Shown here piece by piece: positions 33,246-41,235 of a DNA stretch of 64,000 nucleotides; positions within the stretch are counted from its first letter, which is position 1, and every line of letters starts with the position of its first letter. The stretch is from NCBI RefSeq assembly GCF_008868005.1, contig NZ_WAAO01000002.1, positions 1,116,001-1,180,000 on the forward strand, given 5' to 3'. The notes beneath the pieces were generated by a model. It saw only the letters and a program-made list of their open reading frames with translations, searched no databases and was not told the DNA's origin. Source of the stretch: Microbacterium algeriense (GTDB lineage Bacteria; Actinomycetota; Actinomycetes; Actinomycetales; Microbacteriaceae). The translations under genes and the position numbers were made by a program.

Positions 33246-34084
33246 CGGGACTCCTCGGTGGTGCGGTGGTGGGTGTCGACGCCGAGACCTTCCAGGAGGT
33301 CGGCGCGCAGGTCGGCGAGGCCGCGATCGGCGCGGTCCCGCGGGCGGGCGCCCGGCACGGCGACCGTGCGGGCGATCGAGGGCTCGTCGTCGCCGCCGAG
33401 CGTGCGCAGCAGCAGCACGCGGTCGGCGAGGTAGAGGGCTTCCTCGACGTCGTGCGTCACGAGCAGGACGGTCGTCGGCTCGGCGGCGTGGATCTCCAAC
33501 AGCAGGTCGTGCATCCGCAGCCGTGTCAGCGCGTCGAGCGCGCCGAACGGCTCGTCCAGCAGCAGAACACCGGGGTTGCGGGCGAGCGCTCTGGCGAGAG
33601 ATGCGCGCTGCGCCATACCGCCGGAGACCTCACGGGGCCGCTGGTCGGCGGCGTGCTCGAGGCCCACCAGCTGCAGGAGCTCGCGGACCCGCTCGCGTCC
33701 CGCTCGGCGTGCCGTCGAGCGGGGCAGGCCGAGTTCGACGTTCTGGGCGAGCGTGCGCCACGGGAGCAGCCGCGGCTCCTGGAAGGCGATCGCGGTGCGC
33801 TCGTCGACGTCGGCGACAGCCGTGCCGTCGAGGCGGATGCGTCCGCCGGTGGGGGCATCGAGACCACCGACGAGGCGGAGGAGCGTGGACTTCCCGCAGC
33901 CGGAGGGGCCGACGACGGCCACGATCTCCCCCGCTGCGATGTCGAGGTCCACCCCGCGCAGCACATCGCGGCGGCCCTGCGCGATCGGGAACGACCGCTC
34001 GATGCCGTCGAGCCGCACGGCCTGAGCCGCCCCGGCGGACGAGGACGTCACGGCGGTGCGCGGCGCAGGGAGCAGAGCGGTCAT
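33242..34084 (-). CDS. ssuB: ABC transporter ATP-binding protein, SsuB type
   Basis: 280-residue ATPase that powers the SsuC-like permease. Walker A is GPSGCGKSTLLRL, the Q-loop is AFQEPRLLPW, the signature is VSGGMAQRASLARAL, Walker B is GVLLLDEPFGALDAL, and the H-loop is LVTHDVEEAL. It is the first gene of the cluster. The ATG at 34084 has GGAGA directly upstream. An imperfect 30-bp inverted repeat lies 24-53 bp above the start, a likely operator. The N-terminal 25 residues are Ala-rich and variable. Confidence 0.95.
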   Translation of the reverse strand: MTALLPAPRTAVTSSSAGAAQAVRLDGIERSFPIAQGRRDVLRGVDLDIAAGEIVAVVGPSGCGKSTLLRLVGGLDAPTGGRIRLDGTAVADVDERTAIAFQEPRLLPWRTLAQNVELGLPRSTARRAGRERVRELLQLVGLEHAADQRPREVSGGMAQRASLARALARNPGVLLLDEPFGALDALTRLRMHDLLLEIHAAEPTTVLLVTHDVEEALYLADRVLLLRTLGGDDEPSIARTVAVPGARPRDRADRGLADLRADLLEGLGVDTHHRTTEESR

Positions 34085-34107
34085 TTCTCCATGCTGGCGG
34101 GGCGGAT

Positions 34108-34137
34108 GGAATGTTACGAATGCGGCCGTAATGTTCC
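34108..34137. promoter_or_regulatory. Inverted-repeat operator candidate upstream of the ssu-like cluster
   Basis: Arms GGAATGTTACG (34108-34118) and CGTAATGTTCC (34127-34137) match as inverted repeats at 9 of 11 positions. AATGTT also recurs as a direct repeat 20 bp apart, about two helical turns. It is the only strong symmetric element between the rpsA terminator and ssuB, so a sulfur-responsive regulator may bind here. Confidence 0.6.
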
Positions 34138-34174
34138 GTCACGCAGGATCCGTGTCCCCGTGCAGGTATGCGAA

Positions 34175-34215
34175 AAGGGCCGCCACGCCCGCCGTGAGGC
34201 GGGGTGACGGCCCTT
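34175..34215 (-). terminator. Rho-independent terminator of rpsA
   Basis: Two-tier hairpin: outer arms 34175-34182 and 34208-34215 (8 bp), inner arms 34188-34193 and 34198-34203 (6 bp) around a GTGA loop. Read on the minus strand it ends in TTTTCG. It lies 14 nt after the rpsA stop and separates rpsA from the ssu-like cluster. Confidence 0.82.
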
Positions 34216-34228
34216 GTCCGAGTGTTAC

Positions 34229-35683
34229 TTAGGCGTTGCCACCCGAGAGCTTCTCGCGCAGAGCGGCGAGAGCCTCGTCGTCCGCGAGGGTGCCGGCGCC
34301 GGCGGCCTCGCTGGTGAAGGACTGGCCGCCGAAGTCGTCTCCGGCCGCAGCCTCGGCCTCGGCCGCCTTGACGACCTGAGCCTTGTGCGCCTCCCAGCGA
34401 GCCTGGGCCGCAGCGTACTCCTGCTCCCATGCCTCGCGCTGAGCGTCGAAGCCTTCCTTCCACGCACCGGTCTCGGCGTCGAAGCCCTCCGGGTACTTGT
34501 ACTCGCCGTTCTCGTCGTACTCGGCGAGCATGCCGTACAGGGCCGGGTCGAACTCGGTGCCGTTGGGGTCTACCGACTCGTTGGCCTGCTTCAGCGACAG
34601 CGAGATGCGACGACGCTCGAGGTCGATGTCGATGACCTTGACGAAGACCTCTTCGCCGACGGAAACGACCTGCTCGGCCAGCTCGACGTGCTTGCTGGAG
34701 AGCTCGGAGATGTGGACCAGGCCCTCGATGCCGTCTGCGACGCGCACGAACGCACCGAACGGAACGAGCTTGGTGACCTTACCCGGCGTGACCTGACCGA
34801 TCGCGTGGGTGCGGGCGAAGACCTGCCACGGGTCCTCCTGCGTCGCCTTCAGCGACAGGGAGACGCGCTCGCGGTCGAGGTCGACCTCGAGGATCTCGAC
34901 GGTGACCTCCTGGCCCACCTCGACGACCTCGGAGGCGTGCTCGATGTGCTTCCAGGACAGCTCCGAGACGTGCACGAGGCCGTCCACGCCACCCAGGTCG
35001 ACGAACGCACCGAAGTTGACGATCGACGAGACGACACCCTTGCGGACCTGACCCTTGTGCAGGTTGTTCAGGAACGTGGTGCGCGACTCCGACTGCGTCT
35101 GCTCGAGCAGCGCACGGCGGCTCAGGACGACGTTGTTGCGGTTCTTGTCGAGCTCGAGGATCTTCGCCTCGATCTCCTGGCCGAGGTACGGAGTGAGGTC
35201 GCGGACGCGGCGCAGCTCGATGAGCGACGCGGGCAGGAAGCCACGGAGTCCGATGTCGACGATGAGTCCACCCTTGACGACCTCGATGACCGTACCGGTG
35301 ACGACGCCGTCGTTCTCCTTGATCTTCTCGACGTCACCCCAGGCGCGCTCGTACTGCGCACGCTTCTTGGAGAGGATCAGACGGCCTTCCTTGTCCTCCT
35401 TCTGGAGAACGAGGGCCTCGACCTGGTCACCGACGGCGACGACCTCGTTGGGGTCGACGTCGTGCTTGATCGAGAGCTCGCGCGAGGGGATGACACCCTC
35501 GGTCTTGTATCCGACATCGAGGAGGACCTCATCGCGGTCGATCTTGACGATCGTGCCTTCGATGATGTCGCCGTCGTTGAAGAACTTCAGGGTCTTCTCG
35601 ACCGCGGCCAGGAAGTCCTCAGCAGATCCGATGTCGTTGATGGCGACCTGCTTGGTGGCCGGGGCGGTCGTTGCGGTAGTCAT
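34229..35683 (-). CDS. rpsA: 30S ribosomal protein S1
   Basis: mRNA-binding ribosomal protein. The product is 484 aa from the ATG at 35683 (MTTATTAPATKQVAIND); further upstream in-frame codons give a non-homologous stretch. Four S1/OB repeats occupy about residues 35-365, with repeat motifs such as GTIVKIDRDEVLLDVGYKTEG and KGVVSSIVNFGAFVDLGG (split here by context). The C-terminal roughly 120 residues are acidic and Ala-rich, typical of actinobacterial S1, which has four S1 domains rather than the six of E. coli. It is preceded by a leader of at least 100 nt with a repeated CTCGTGGCG. Confidence 0.97.
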   Translation of the reverse strand: MTTATTAPATKQVAINDIGSAEDFLAAVEKTLKFFNDGDIIEGTIVKIDRDEVLLDVGYKTEGVIPSRELSIKHDVDPNEVVAVGDQVEALVLQKEDKEGRLILSKKRAQYERAWGDVEKIKENDGVVTGTVIEVVKGGLIVDIGLRGFLPASLIELRRVRDLTPYLGQEIEAKILELDKNRNNVVLSRRALLEQTQSESRTTFLNNLHKGQVRKGVVSSIVNFGAFVDLGGVDGLVHVSELSWKHIEHASEVVEVGQEVTVEILEVDLDRERVSLSLKATQEDPWQVFARTHAIGQVTPGKVTKLVPFGAFVRVADGIEGLVHISELSSKHVELAEQVVSVGEEVFVKVIDIDLERRRISLSLKQANESVDPNGTEFDPALYGMLAEYDENGEYKYPEGFDAETGAWKEGFDAQREAWEQEYAAAQARWEAHKAQVVKAAEAEAAAGDDFGGQSFTSEAAGAGTLADDEALAALREKLSGGNA

Positions 35684-35922
35684 GTAGTGGGTTGTCCTTG
35701 TTGAATGGAGACTCGGGCTGGGAGGCAAAGGCCGCGCACGGCCGACTGCATGCTTCACAGCGGTTGGATTTTGGTTTTCTCGCCACGAGGGCACGCGCAT
35801 GCACGCCACGAGTGACAGTTCAGGCTATCAGAAGATGGACCGCCCGAGCGAGTCGGATTTCGCAGCGGCCGGCCTGTGGATAACTCATCCGGGCGCTCCC
35901 GGGACCGAGTTACCGTGACGGG
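35684..35922. promoter_or_regulatory. rpsA leader / divergent intergenic region
   Basis: 239 bp between rpsA and the divergent lipoprotein gene. It contains a 9-bp direct repeat, CGCCACGAG, at 35781-35789 and 35804-35812, and a T-rich tract at 35768-35780. No convincing -35/-10 pair could be assigned. The promoters of both genes must lie here. Confidence 0.35.
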
Positions 35923-36483
35923 GTGATTCCGCCGACTCCGCCCCGCGCCCCGCGCCGGTCCGTCCTGCTCCGCATCCTCGCCACCCTCGTGGCCGCCGCC
36001 CCGCTCGCCGCCTGCGGCCCCACCCCGGTTCCGACCCCCACCCCGACAGCCGCCTTCGCCTCAGAGGAGGAGGCCTTCGCCGCGGCGGAAAAAGCGTTCG
36101 ATCTATACGTCGACGCGCTCAATGCCATCGACACCTCGAATCCCGAGACTTTCGAGTCCCTGTTTGATCTCTCAAGCGGCAGCGTCGAGAGCGCCGACCG
36201 CAAGAACTTCTCCTCGATGTACGCCACGGGCCAGGTCATCAGCGGCTTAACTCGGGTGCTTTCGTTCGAAGGCGTCCACAGCGAAGCACCATTCGACCAA
36301 ATCATCTCCGCAGTGTGTCTGGACGTCAGTCAGGTCACGATTACCAACCCGGATGGATCGTCAGCGGTGAGCCCGGATCGCCCCGACGTCTATGCGCTGG
36401 AGGTCACGTTCTTAGTCGACGCAGGCGAAATTCTGGTCGATTCAGCAGACTCGAGCGACGCGGTCCAGTGTCCCGCACCGTAG
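35923..36483 (+). CDS. Lipoprotein of unknown function
   Basis: 186 aa. The signal peptide has Arg-rich n-region, hydrophobic core LLRILATLVAAAPLAAC and a lipobox cysteine near residue 32. A Pro/Thr linker (PTPVPTPTPTAAF) follows, then a compact acidic domain with EEEAFAAAEKAFDLYVDALN, a pattern I have seen in small Microbacteriaceae lipoproteins but cannot name. Base use is visibly less GC-biased than in the flanking core genes. Its 3' end overlaps the next gene by 16 bp. The start is GTG at 35923. Function unknown; probably a secreted partner of the PKD protein. Confidence 0.8.
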   Translation: MIPPTPPRAPRRSVLLRILATLVAAAPLAACGPTPVPTPTPTAAFASEEEAFAAAEKAFDLYVDALNAIDTSNPETFESLFDLSSGSVESADRKNFSSMYATGQVISGLTRVLSFEGVHSEAPFDQIISAVCLDVSQVTITNPDGSSAVSPDRPDVYALEVTFLVDAGEILVDSADSSDAVQCPAP

Positions 36484-37277
36484 TCCTGCTATGTGTATTT
36501 GTCGCGACAGCGCAACTCAGCGGCAGCACACCACCACCGGGATTCTCGGACTTTCTTGCTGGAACGAACGGGCGCAGCGTCACGGTCTCGGGGACGCAGA
36601 CGACACACTCCCCCGAGGGGAAGCGCGGCCCGCGCGCCGGCTCACCTCGGGCGCCCGAGGCGCCGGGGTATCCACCACACGAGTTCGACTTCGACTCCTG
36701 CCTCGACGACTGGAACAGCTCGCGAGGGTGCTTCCGTGCCACCGAGCCGGATGAGGTGAAGCGCTCGGAGCCCGGTCAGGCATCCCCCTCCGCCCGGCCC
36801 ATCACGATGACCGATCTGGCGCAGTTCGCCCCGGAGAAGATCGCCGTGACGGGCGAGCCGGGCAACCTCGGTATCGCCGGCATGCCGATGAACTTCGTCG
36901 CGACGGCGACGACGCACACGCGTACGGGGACGCTCTTCGGCGCTCCCATCGCCGTGCGCTTCACGCCCACGAGCTATGCGTTCGTCCATGGAGACGGCAG
37001 CACGGCGACGACGGCCGACGGCGGTCGGACCTGGTCCGCGCTCGGTCAGCTCTCCTTCACTCCGACGGCGACGAGTCACGTCTATGAAGACCGCGGCACA
37101 TACCTGGCCCACGTCTCCGTGAGATACGCAGCGGAGGTCGATCTCGGCGCAGGGTGGTCCGCGGTCCCTGGCGACCTCACGGTCGACGGTCCGGACAGCG
37201 AGATCCGCATCTTCGAAGCGCACACGGCGCTCGTCGCTTTCACGTGCGCCGAGAATCCCGGTGCACCCGGATGCTGA
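36468..37277 (+). CDS. Secreted PKD-like domain protein
   Basis: 269 aa from GTG 36468. The N-terminus has a short hydrophobic stretch (TVVLLCVFVATAQLSG) that could act as a signal peptide. Residues about 40-110 are low-complexity and Pro/Gly-rich. The C-terminal part holds a PKD-like beta-sandwich: YAFVHGDGSTATTADGG, then SHVYEDRGTYLAHVSV. Four Cys residues lie in the mature region (two near DSCLDDWNSSRGC, two at the C-terminus), suggesting disulfides. It is translationally coupled to the lipoprotein gene. Likely a cell-surface or secreted adhesin-like protein; the role is unproven. Confidence 0.8.
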   Translation: MSRTVVLLCVFVATAQLSGSTPPPGFSDFLAGTNGRSVTVSGTQTTHSPEGKRGPRAGSPRAPEAPGYPPHEFDFDSCLDDWNSSRGCFRATEPDEVKRSEPGQASPSARPITMTDLAQFAPEKIAVTGEPGNLGIAGMPMNFVATATTHTRTGTLFGAPIAVRFTPTSYAFVHGDGSTATTADGGRTWSALGQLSFTPTATSHVYEDRGTYLAHVSVRYAAEVDLGAGWSAVPGDLTVDGPDSEIRIFEAHTALVAFTCAENPGAPGC

Positions 37278-37351
37278 TCGCGGCGCGGCGCGGGCGCGGG
37301 GCGCGGCGCGCCCGTCGATCCGCTGTCGGGAGTCCGTGACAAACTGTCGCC

Positions 37352-38290
37352 GTGACCGACCGTCTCATGCTGCTCGATACCGCCAGCCTCTACTTCCGTG
37401 CCTTCTATGGCGTGCCGGACAAGGTGACGGCCCCCGACGGCTCGCCCATCAACGCCGCCCGTGGTCTGCTCGACATCATCGCGAAGCTCGTCACGATGTA
37501 CGAGCCCACGCACGTCATCGCCTGCTGGGATGACGACTGGCGTCCGCAGTGGCGGGTCGACCTCATCCCGAGCTACAAGACGCACCGCGTGGTCGAGGTC
37601 GTCGCGAGCGGACCCGACATCGAAGAGGTGCCCGACCCGCTCGAGGCGCAGATCCCCCTCATCCGCGAGACGCTCACCGCTCTCGGTATCCCGATCGTGG
37701 GGGTCGCCGAGCATGAGGCGGATGACGTCATCGGCACGCTCGCGACCCACGCCGACATTCCCGTCGACATCGTCACCGGTGATCGCGATCTCTTCCAGCT
37801 CGTCGACGACTCCCGAGACGTCAGGGTCATCTACACGGCGCGCGGGATGAGCAACCTCGAGATCGTCACCGACGCGACCGTGGTCGCCAAGTACGGGGTC
37901 CTCCCCTCCCAGTACGCGGACTTCGCGACCATGCGCGGCGACGCCTCGGACGGACTCCCCGGCGTCGCCGGCGTCGGAGAGAAGACGGCGGCGACCCTGC
38001 TGCAGGCCCACGCCGACCTTGCGGGGATCCGCGCCGCGGCAGAAGCCGGAGAGGGCATGAGCGCCGGGGTGCGGGCGAAGATCCTCGCGGCCTCCGCCTA
38101 CCTCGACGTCGCCCCGACCGTCGTCGCCGTCGCCACGGCTCTGCCGATCACCGCGCCCGACGTCCCGCTCCGCGTCCTCGACCCCGCCGAGGTGGACGCG
38201 GCCACAGCACTCGCCGAGAAATGGAATCTCGGCGGCTCGATGACGCGTGCGCTGGCGGCCGTCTCGAAAGCGGCCAGCCCCGCCGGTTGA
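37352..38290 (+). CDS. 5'-3' exonuclease family protein
   Basis: 312 aa, the stand-alone 5'-3' exonuclease related to the N-terminal domain of DNA polymerase I. Metal-binding acidic residues are visible in LLDTASLYFRAF, EHEADDVIGTLA and TGDRDLFQLVDD, and the DNA-binding helix-hairpin-helix is DGLPGVAGVGEKTAATLL. Start GTG at 37352. Expected role: flap or RNA-primer removal in replication and repair. It is convergent with the PHP gene, which ends 19 bp away. Confidence 0.93.
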   Translation: MTDRLMLLDTASLYFRAFYGVPDKVTAPDGSPINAARGLLDIIAKLVTMYEPTHVIACWDDDWRPQWRVDLIPSYKTHRVVEVVASGPDIEEVPDPLEAQIPLIRETLTALGIPIVGVAEHEADDVIGTLATHADIPVDIVTGDRDLFQLVDDSRDVRVIYTARGMSNLEIVTDATVVAKYGVLPSQYADFATMRGDASDGLPGVAGVGEKTAATLLQAHADLAGIRAAAEAGEGMSAGVRAKILAASAYLDVAPTVVAVATALPITAPDVPLRVLDPAEVDAATALAEKWNLGGSMTRALAAVSKAASPAG

Positions 38291-38309
38291 CCGCCTCGAC
38301 AGGGGCGGA

Positions 38310-39302
38310 TCATTCCGCCCAGGCGAGCAGGCGCGAAAGGCCCCAGGTCGTGACGATCCGGGAGGCCGGGACTCCGGCGCGCTCGGCCCGCTCGGCGCCG
38401 TGGTCGAGGAGGGAGAGCTGACCGGGGGCGTGCGCATCCGAGTCGATCGAGAAGAGGCAGCCCGCCTCGAGCGCGATAGCGATGAGCTCGTCAGGCGGAT
38501 CCTGTCGCTCCGGTCGCGAGTTGATCTCGACGGCGACCCCGTTCTCGGCGCACGCGGCGAAGACGGCCTTCGCATCGAACTGCGACGGCGGACGGGTTCC
38601 CCGGTCCCCCTGCACGAGGCGGCCCGTGCAATGACCGAGCACGTTCACCCGAGGGTGCGCGACGGCGGCGAGCATCCGCGCGGTCATCGGACGGGCATCC
38701 ATGCGGAGCTTGGAATGCACCGACGCCACGACGATGTCGAGCTCACCGAGCAGCGCGTCTTCCTGATCGAGCGATCCGTCTTCGAGGATGTCGACCTCGA
38801 TCCCGGCGAGCATCGTGAAGCCGTCGCTCGATTCGGCGCGCACGAGCGGGATCTGCTCGCGGAGCCGCTCCGCCGACAGGCCCCGAGCGACGCGGAGTCG
38901 CGGCGAGTGGTCGGTGATCGCCTGATACTCATGACCTTGGGCACGTGCGGCCGCCGCCATGACGGAGATGGGCGTCGTCCCATCCGACCAGTCGGTGTGC
39001 GCATGCAGGTCCCCACGGAGCTTGGAGCGGAGCTCCGACACACGCTCGGGCTCCACGTCACCGCGGAGCTCGACGAGGTAGTCGGGCACCTGACCGGCCT
39101 GCGCCTGCCGGATCACGGCGAAGGTGGACTCGCCGATGCCCTTGGTCGCACGCAGTCTCGTCGGGTCGGCCCGTACGTCATCCGGCAGATCCTGGAGCGT
39201 GGCAGCGGCCTGGCGGAACGCCTTCGCCCGATACCGCGACGCGCGCTCCCTCTCCAGCAGGGAGGCGATCTCGAGCAGCGCGTCGACGGGATCCACGGTC
39301 AC
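38310..39302 (-). CDS. PolX-like HhH-PHP protein without polymerase core
   Basis: 330 aa. The first about 95 residues resemble the helix-hairpin-helix 8-kDa domain of bacterial DNA polymerase X (LLEIASLLERERASRYRAKA, ATKGIGESTFAVI). They are joined directly to a PHP phosphoesterase domain: DLHAHTDWSDGTTPI, AITDHSPRLRVARG, HPRVNVLGHCTGR and FSIDSDAHAPGQL, which carry the metal ligands. The nucleotidyl-transferase palm of PolX is absent. GTG start at 39302 overlaps the trpD stop (GTGA). Possibly a DNA-end or nucleotide phosphoesterase; substrate unknown. Confidence 0.88.
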   Translation of the reverse strand: MTVDPVDALLEIASLLERERASRYRAKAFRQAAATLQDLPDDVRADPTRLRATKGIGESTFAVIRQAQAGQVPDYLVELRGDVEPERVSELRSKLRGDLHAHTDWSDGTTPISVMAAAARAQGHEYQAITDHSPRLRVARGLSAERLREQIPLVRAESSDGFTMLAGIEVDILEDGSLDQEDALLGELDIVVASVHSKLRMDARPMTARMLAAVAHPRVNVLGHCTGRLVQGDRGTRPPSQFDAKAVFAACAENGVAVEINSRPERQDPPDELIAIALEAGCLFSIDSDAHAPGQLSLLDHGAERAERAGVPASRIVTTWGLSRLLAWAE

Positions 39303-40369
39303 ACCTTCGGAGCCGCCAGCTCGCGGCTCACGCTGATCCACTGGTCGAGCTTCGCCAGCGCACGGCCGTCGTCAACGGCGGCCGACGCCTTCTCATACCC
39401 TTCGCGGAGGCGCTCGAGGATCGGCCGCTGCACCTGACCCGCGTCCTGCGACAGCTCGAAGGCGACGATGCCGGCCGCGGCGTTCAGGAGCACGATGTCA
39501 CGCACAGCTCCCGTCTCGCCCTCGAGCGTGCGACGGAGGACCTCCGCGTTGTGCTGCGGCGATCCGCCGATGAGGTCGGAGAGGTCGGCGATCGGGATGC
39601 CGAGGTCCCGCGGGTCGAGGTCGTGCTCGTGGATGTCTCCGCGCGTGACCTCCCAGATCCGGCTGTGCCCCGTCGTCGTCAGCTCGTCCAGGCCGTCGTC
39701 CCCGCGGAAGACCAGGGCGGTCGCACCGCGCGTGCGGAACACCCCGGTGATCAGCGGCACGCGCTCGATCTGGGCGACGCCGACGGCGTTCGCCTCCGCT
39801 CGGGCCGGGTTGCACAGCGGGCCGAGCATGTTGAACACCGTCGGCACGCCGAGCTCCGCCCGCACGGGACCCGCGTGCTTGAAACCAGGGTGGAATGCGC
39901 CGGCCCACGCGAACGTGATGCCGGTCCGGTCGAGGATCGAGGCGACGGAGGCGGGGTCGAGCGAGAGCTCGAGGCCGAGAGCACCGAGCACGTCCGAGGA
40001 GCCGGAGGCCGAGCTGGCGGCGCGGTTGCCGTGCTTGACGACGGGGACCCCGGTCGCGCCGATGATGATCGCGGCGGTCGTCGAGACGTTCACGGTGCCG
40101 ACGCGATCTCCGCCGGTGCCGACGATGTCGAGCACGTCGGGCGAGACGGGAAGAGGCACCGCGGCTTCGAGGATCGCATCGCGGAATCCGACGATCTCGT
40201 CGATCGTCTCCCCCTTGGCGCGGAGCGCGACGAGGAACCCTGCGAGCTGGGCCTCGCTCACGCCACCCTGCATGATCCTGCGCATCGCCCAGGTCGACTC
40301 CCAGACGCTGAGATCGCGACGCTCCAGAAGCGAGGTGAGCACGTCGGACCAGGTCAGCGAATCAGCCAT
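39299..40369 (-). CDS. trpD: Anthranilate phosphoribosyltransferase
   Basis: Transfers phosphoribose to anthranilate in tryptophan synthesis. The product is 356 aa from the ATG at 40369 (MADSLTWSDVLTSLL). Motifs: DIVGTGGDRVGTVNVST for PRPP and magnesium, KHGNRAASSASGSSD, and FNMLGPLCNPA. It stands apart from other trp genes, as is common in actinobacteria. The PHP gene is coupled downstream by a GTGA overlap. The divergent ctaE lies 192 bp away. Confidence 0.96.
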   Translation of the reverse strand: MADSLTWSDVLTSLLERRDLSVWESTWAMRRIMQGGVSEAQLAGFLVALRAKGETIDEIVGFRDAILEAAVPLPVSPDVLDIVGTGGDRVGTVNVSTTAAIIIGATGVPVVKHGNRAASSASGSSDVLGALGLELSLDPASVASILDRTGITFAWAGAFHPGFKHAGPVRAELGVPTVFNMLGPLCNPARAEANAVGVAQIERVPLITGVFRTRGATALVFRGDDGLDELTTTGHSRIWEVTRGDIHEHDLDPRDLGIPIADLSDLIGGSPQHNAEVLRRTLEGETGAVRDIVLLNAAAGIVAFELSQDAGQVQRPILERLREGYEKASAAVDDGRALAKLDQWISVSRELAAPKV

Positions 40370-40478
40370 GTGTGCGATCCTATCGGCGCGGAGAAAACGT
40401 GCAGATGCTTCCGCGACGCCGCCCGCCCCGCGACCACCCCCTGTTTCCCGCGGATTCACCGGGTATTCGCAGTGTTTT

Positions 40479-40494
40479 CTTAGGGTCCCCTAAG
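40479..40494. promoter_or_regulatory. 16-bp palindrome in the trpD-ctaE intergenic region
   Basis: CTTAGGG-TC-CCCTAAG, perfect 7-bp arms, 68 bp above the ctaE start and 110 bp above the trpD start. The TTAGG/CCTAA ends recall DtxR/IdeR iron boxes, but the site is shorter than the usual 19 bp. It is a candidate operator for the respiratory operon. Confidence 0.5.
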
Positions 40495-40561
40495 TCCTCG
40501 AGAGGCGAATCGAGGGGCGTCAGTGCAAGAATCACGCCCGGGGATCGGCCATAATGGAGGG

Positions 40562-41215
40562 GTGACGACCTCAGCGACGTATGCCCCGGCGGCGAGAACC
40601 ATTAAGCGGCCCAACCCGGTAGCTGTCGGCACCATTGTGTGGCTCGGCAGTGAGGTGATGTTCTTCGCGGGACTCTTCGCGATCTACTTCACCCTTCGCA
40701 GCACCTCCCCGGAGCTGTGGGCCGACCGGACCGAGCTCCTGAACGTTCCGTTCGCAGCCGTCAACACGGCGATCCTCGTGCTCTCCTCCTTCACGTGCCA
40801 GATGGGCGTGTTCGCGGCAGAGGACCTGCAGCCCTACAAGCTCGGCAAGGGCTTGAAGAACGGCGCAGGCCGCCGTCGCCTCTTCGGCTGGGGAATGGTC
40901 GAGTGGTTCTTCCTCACCTTCGCCCTCGGCGCGATCTTCGTGTCCGGCCAGGTCTGGGAGTACGCGCAGCTCGTCGCTGAAGGCATGCCGATCAACGCCG
41001 ACTCCTACGCTTCCGCGTTCTACCTGACGACCGGCTTCCACGCCCTGCACGTCACCGGTGGACTCGTCGCGTTCCTGCTCGTCATCGGCCGCGCATACGC
41101 CGTCAAGAACTTCCGGCACAAGGAGGCGACCTCCTCGATCGTGGTGTCCTACTACTGGCACTTCGTCGACGTCGTCTGGATCGTGCTGTTCCTCGTTATC
41201 TACTTCCTGAAATAA
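40562..41215 (+). CDS. ctaE: Cytochrome c oxidase subunit III
   Basis: 217 aa from GTG 40562, which has GGAGG directly upstream. Five membrane spans are expected and visible (for example [39 protein letters not shown]). The EVMFF and HFVDVVW motifs are diagnostic of heme-copper oxidase subunit III. It is the first gene of ctaE-qcrC-qcrA-qcrB, an order conserved in actinobacteria with a bcc-aa3 supercomplex. Confidence 0.96.
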   Translation: MTTSATYAPAARTIKRPNPVAVGTIVWLGSEVMFFAGLFAIYFTLRSTSPELWADRTELLNVPFAAVNTAILVLSSFTCQMGVFAAEDLQPYKLGKGLKNGAGRRRLFGWGMVEWFFLTFALGAIFVSGQVWEYAQLVAEGMPINADSYASAFYLTTGFHALHVTGGLVAFLLVIGRAYAVKNFRHKEATSSIVVSYYWHFVDVVWIVLFLVIYFLK

Positions 41216-41235
41216 GAGCGGAGCTGATCCCTGAG

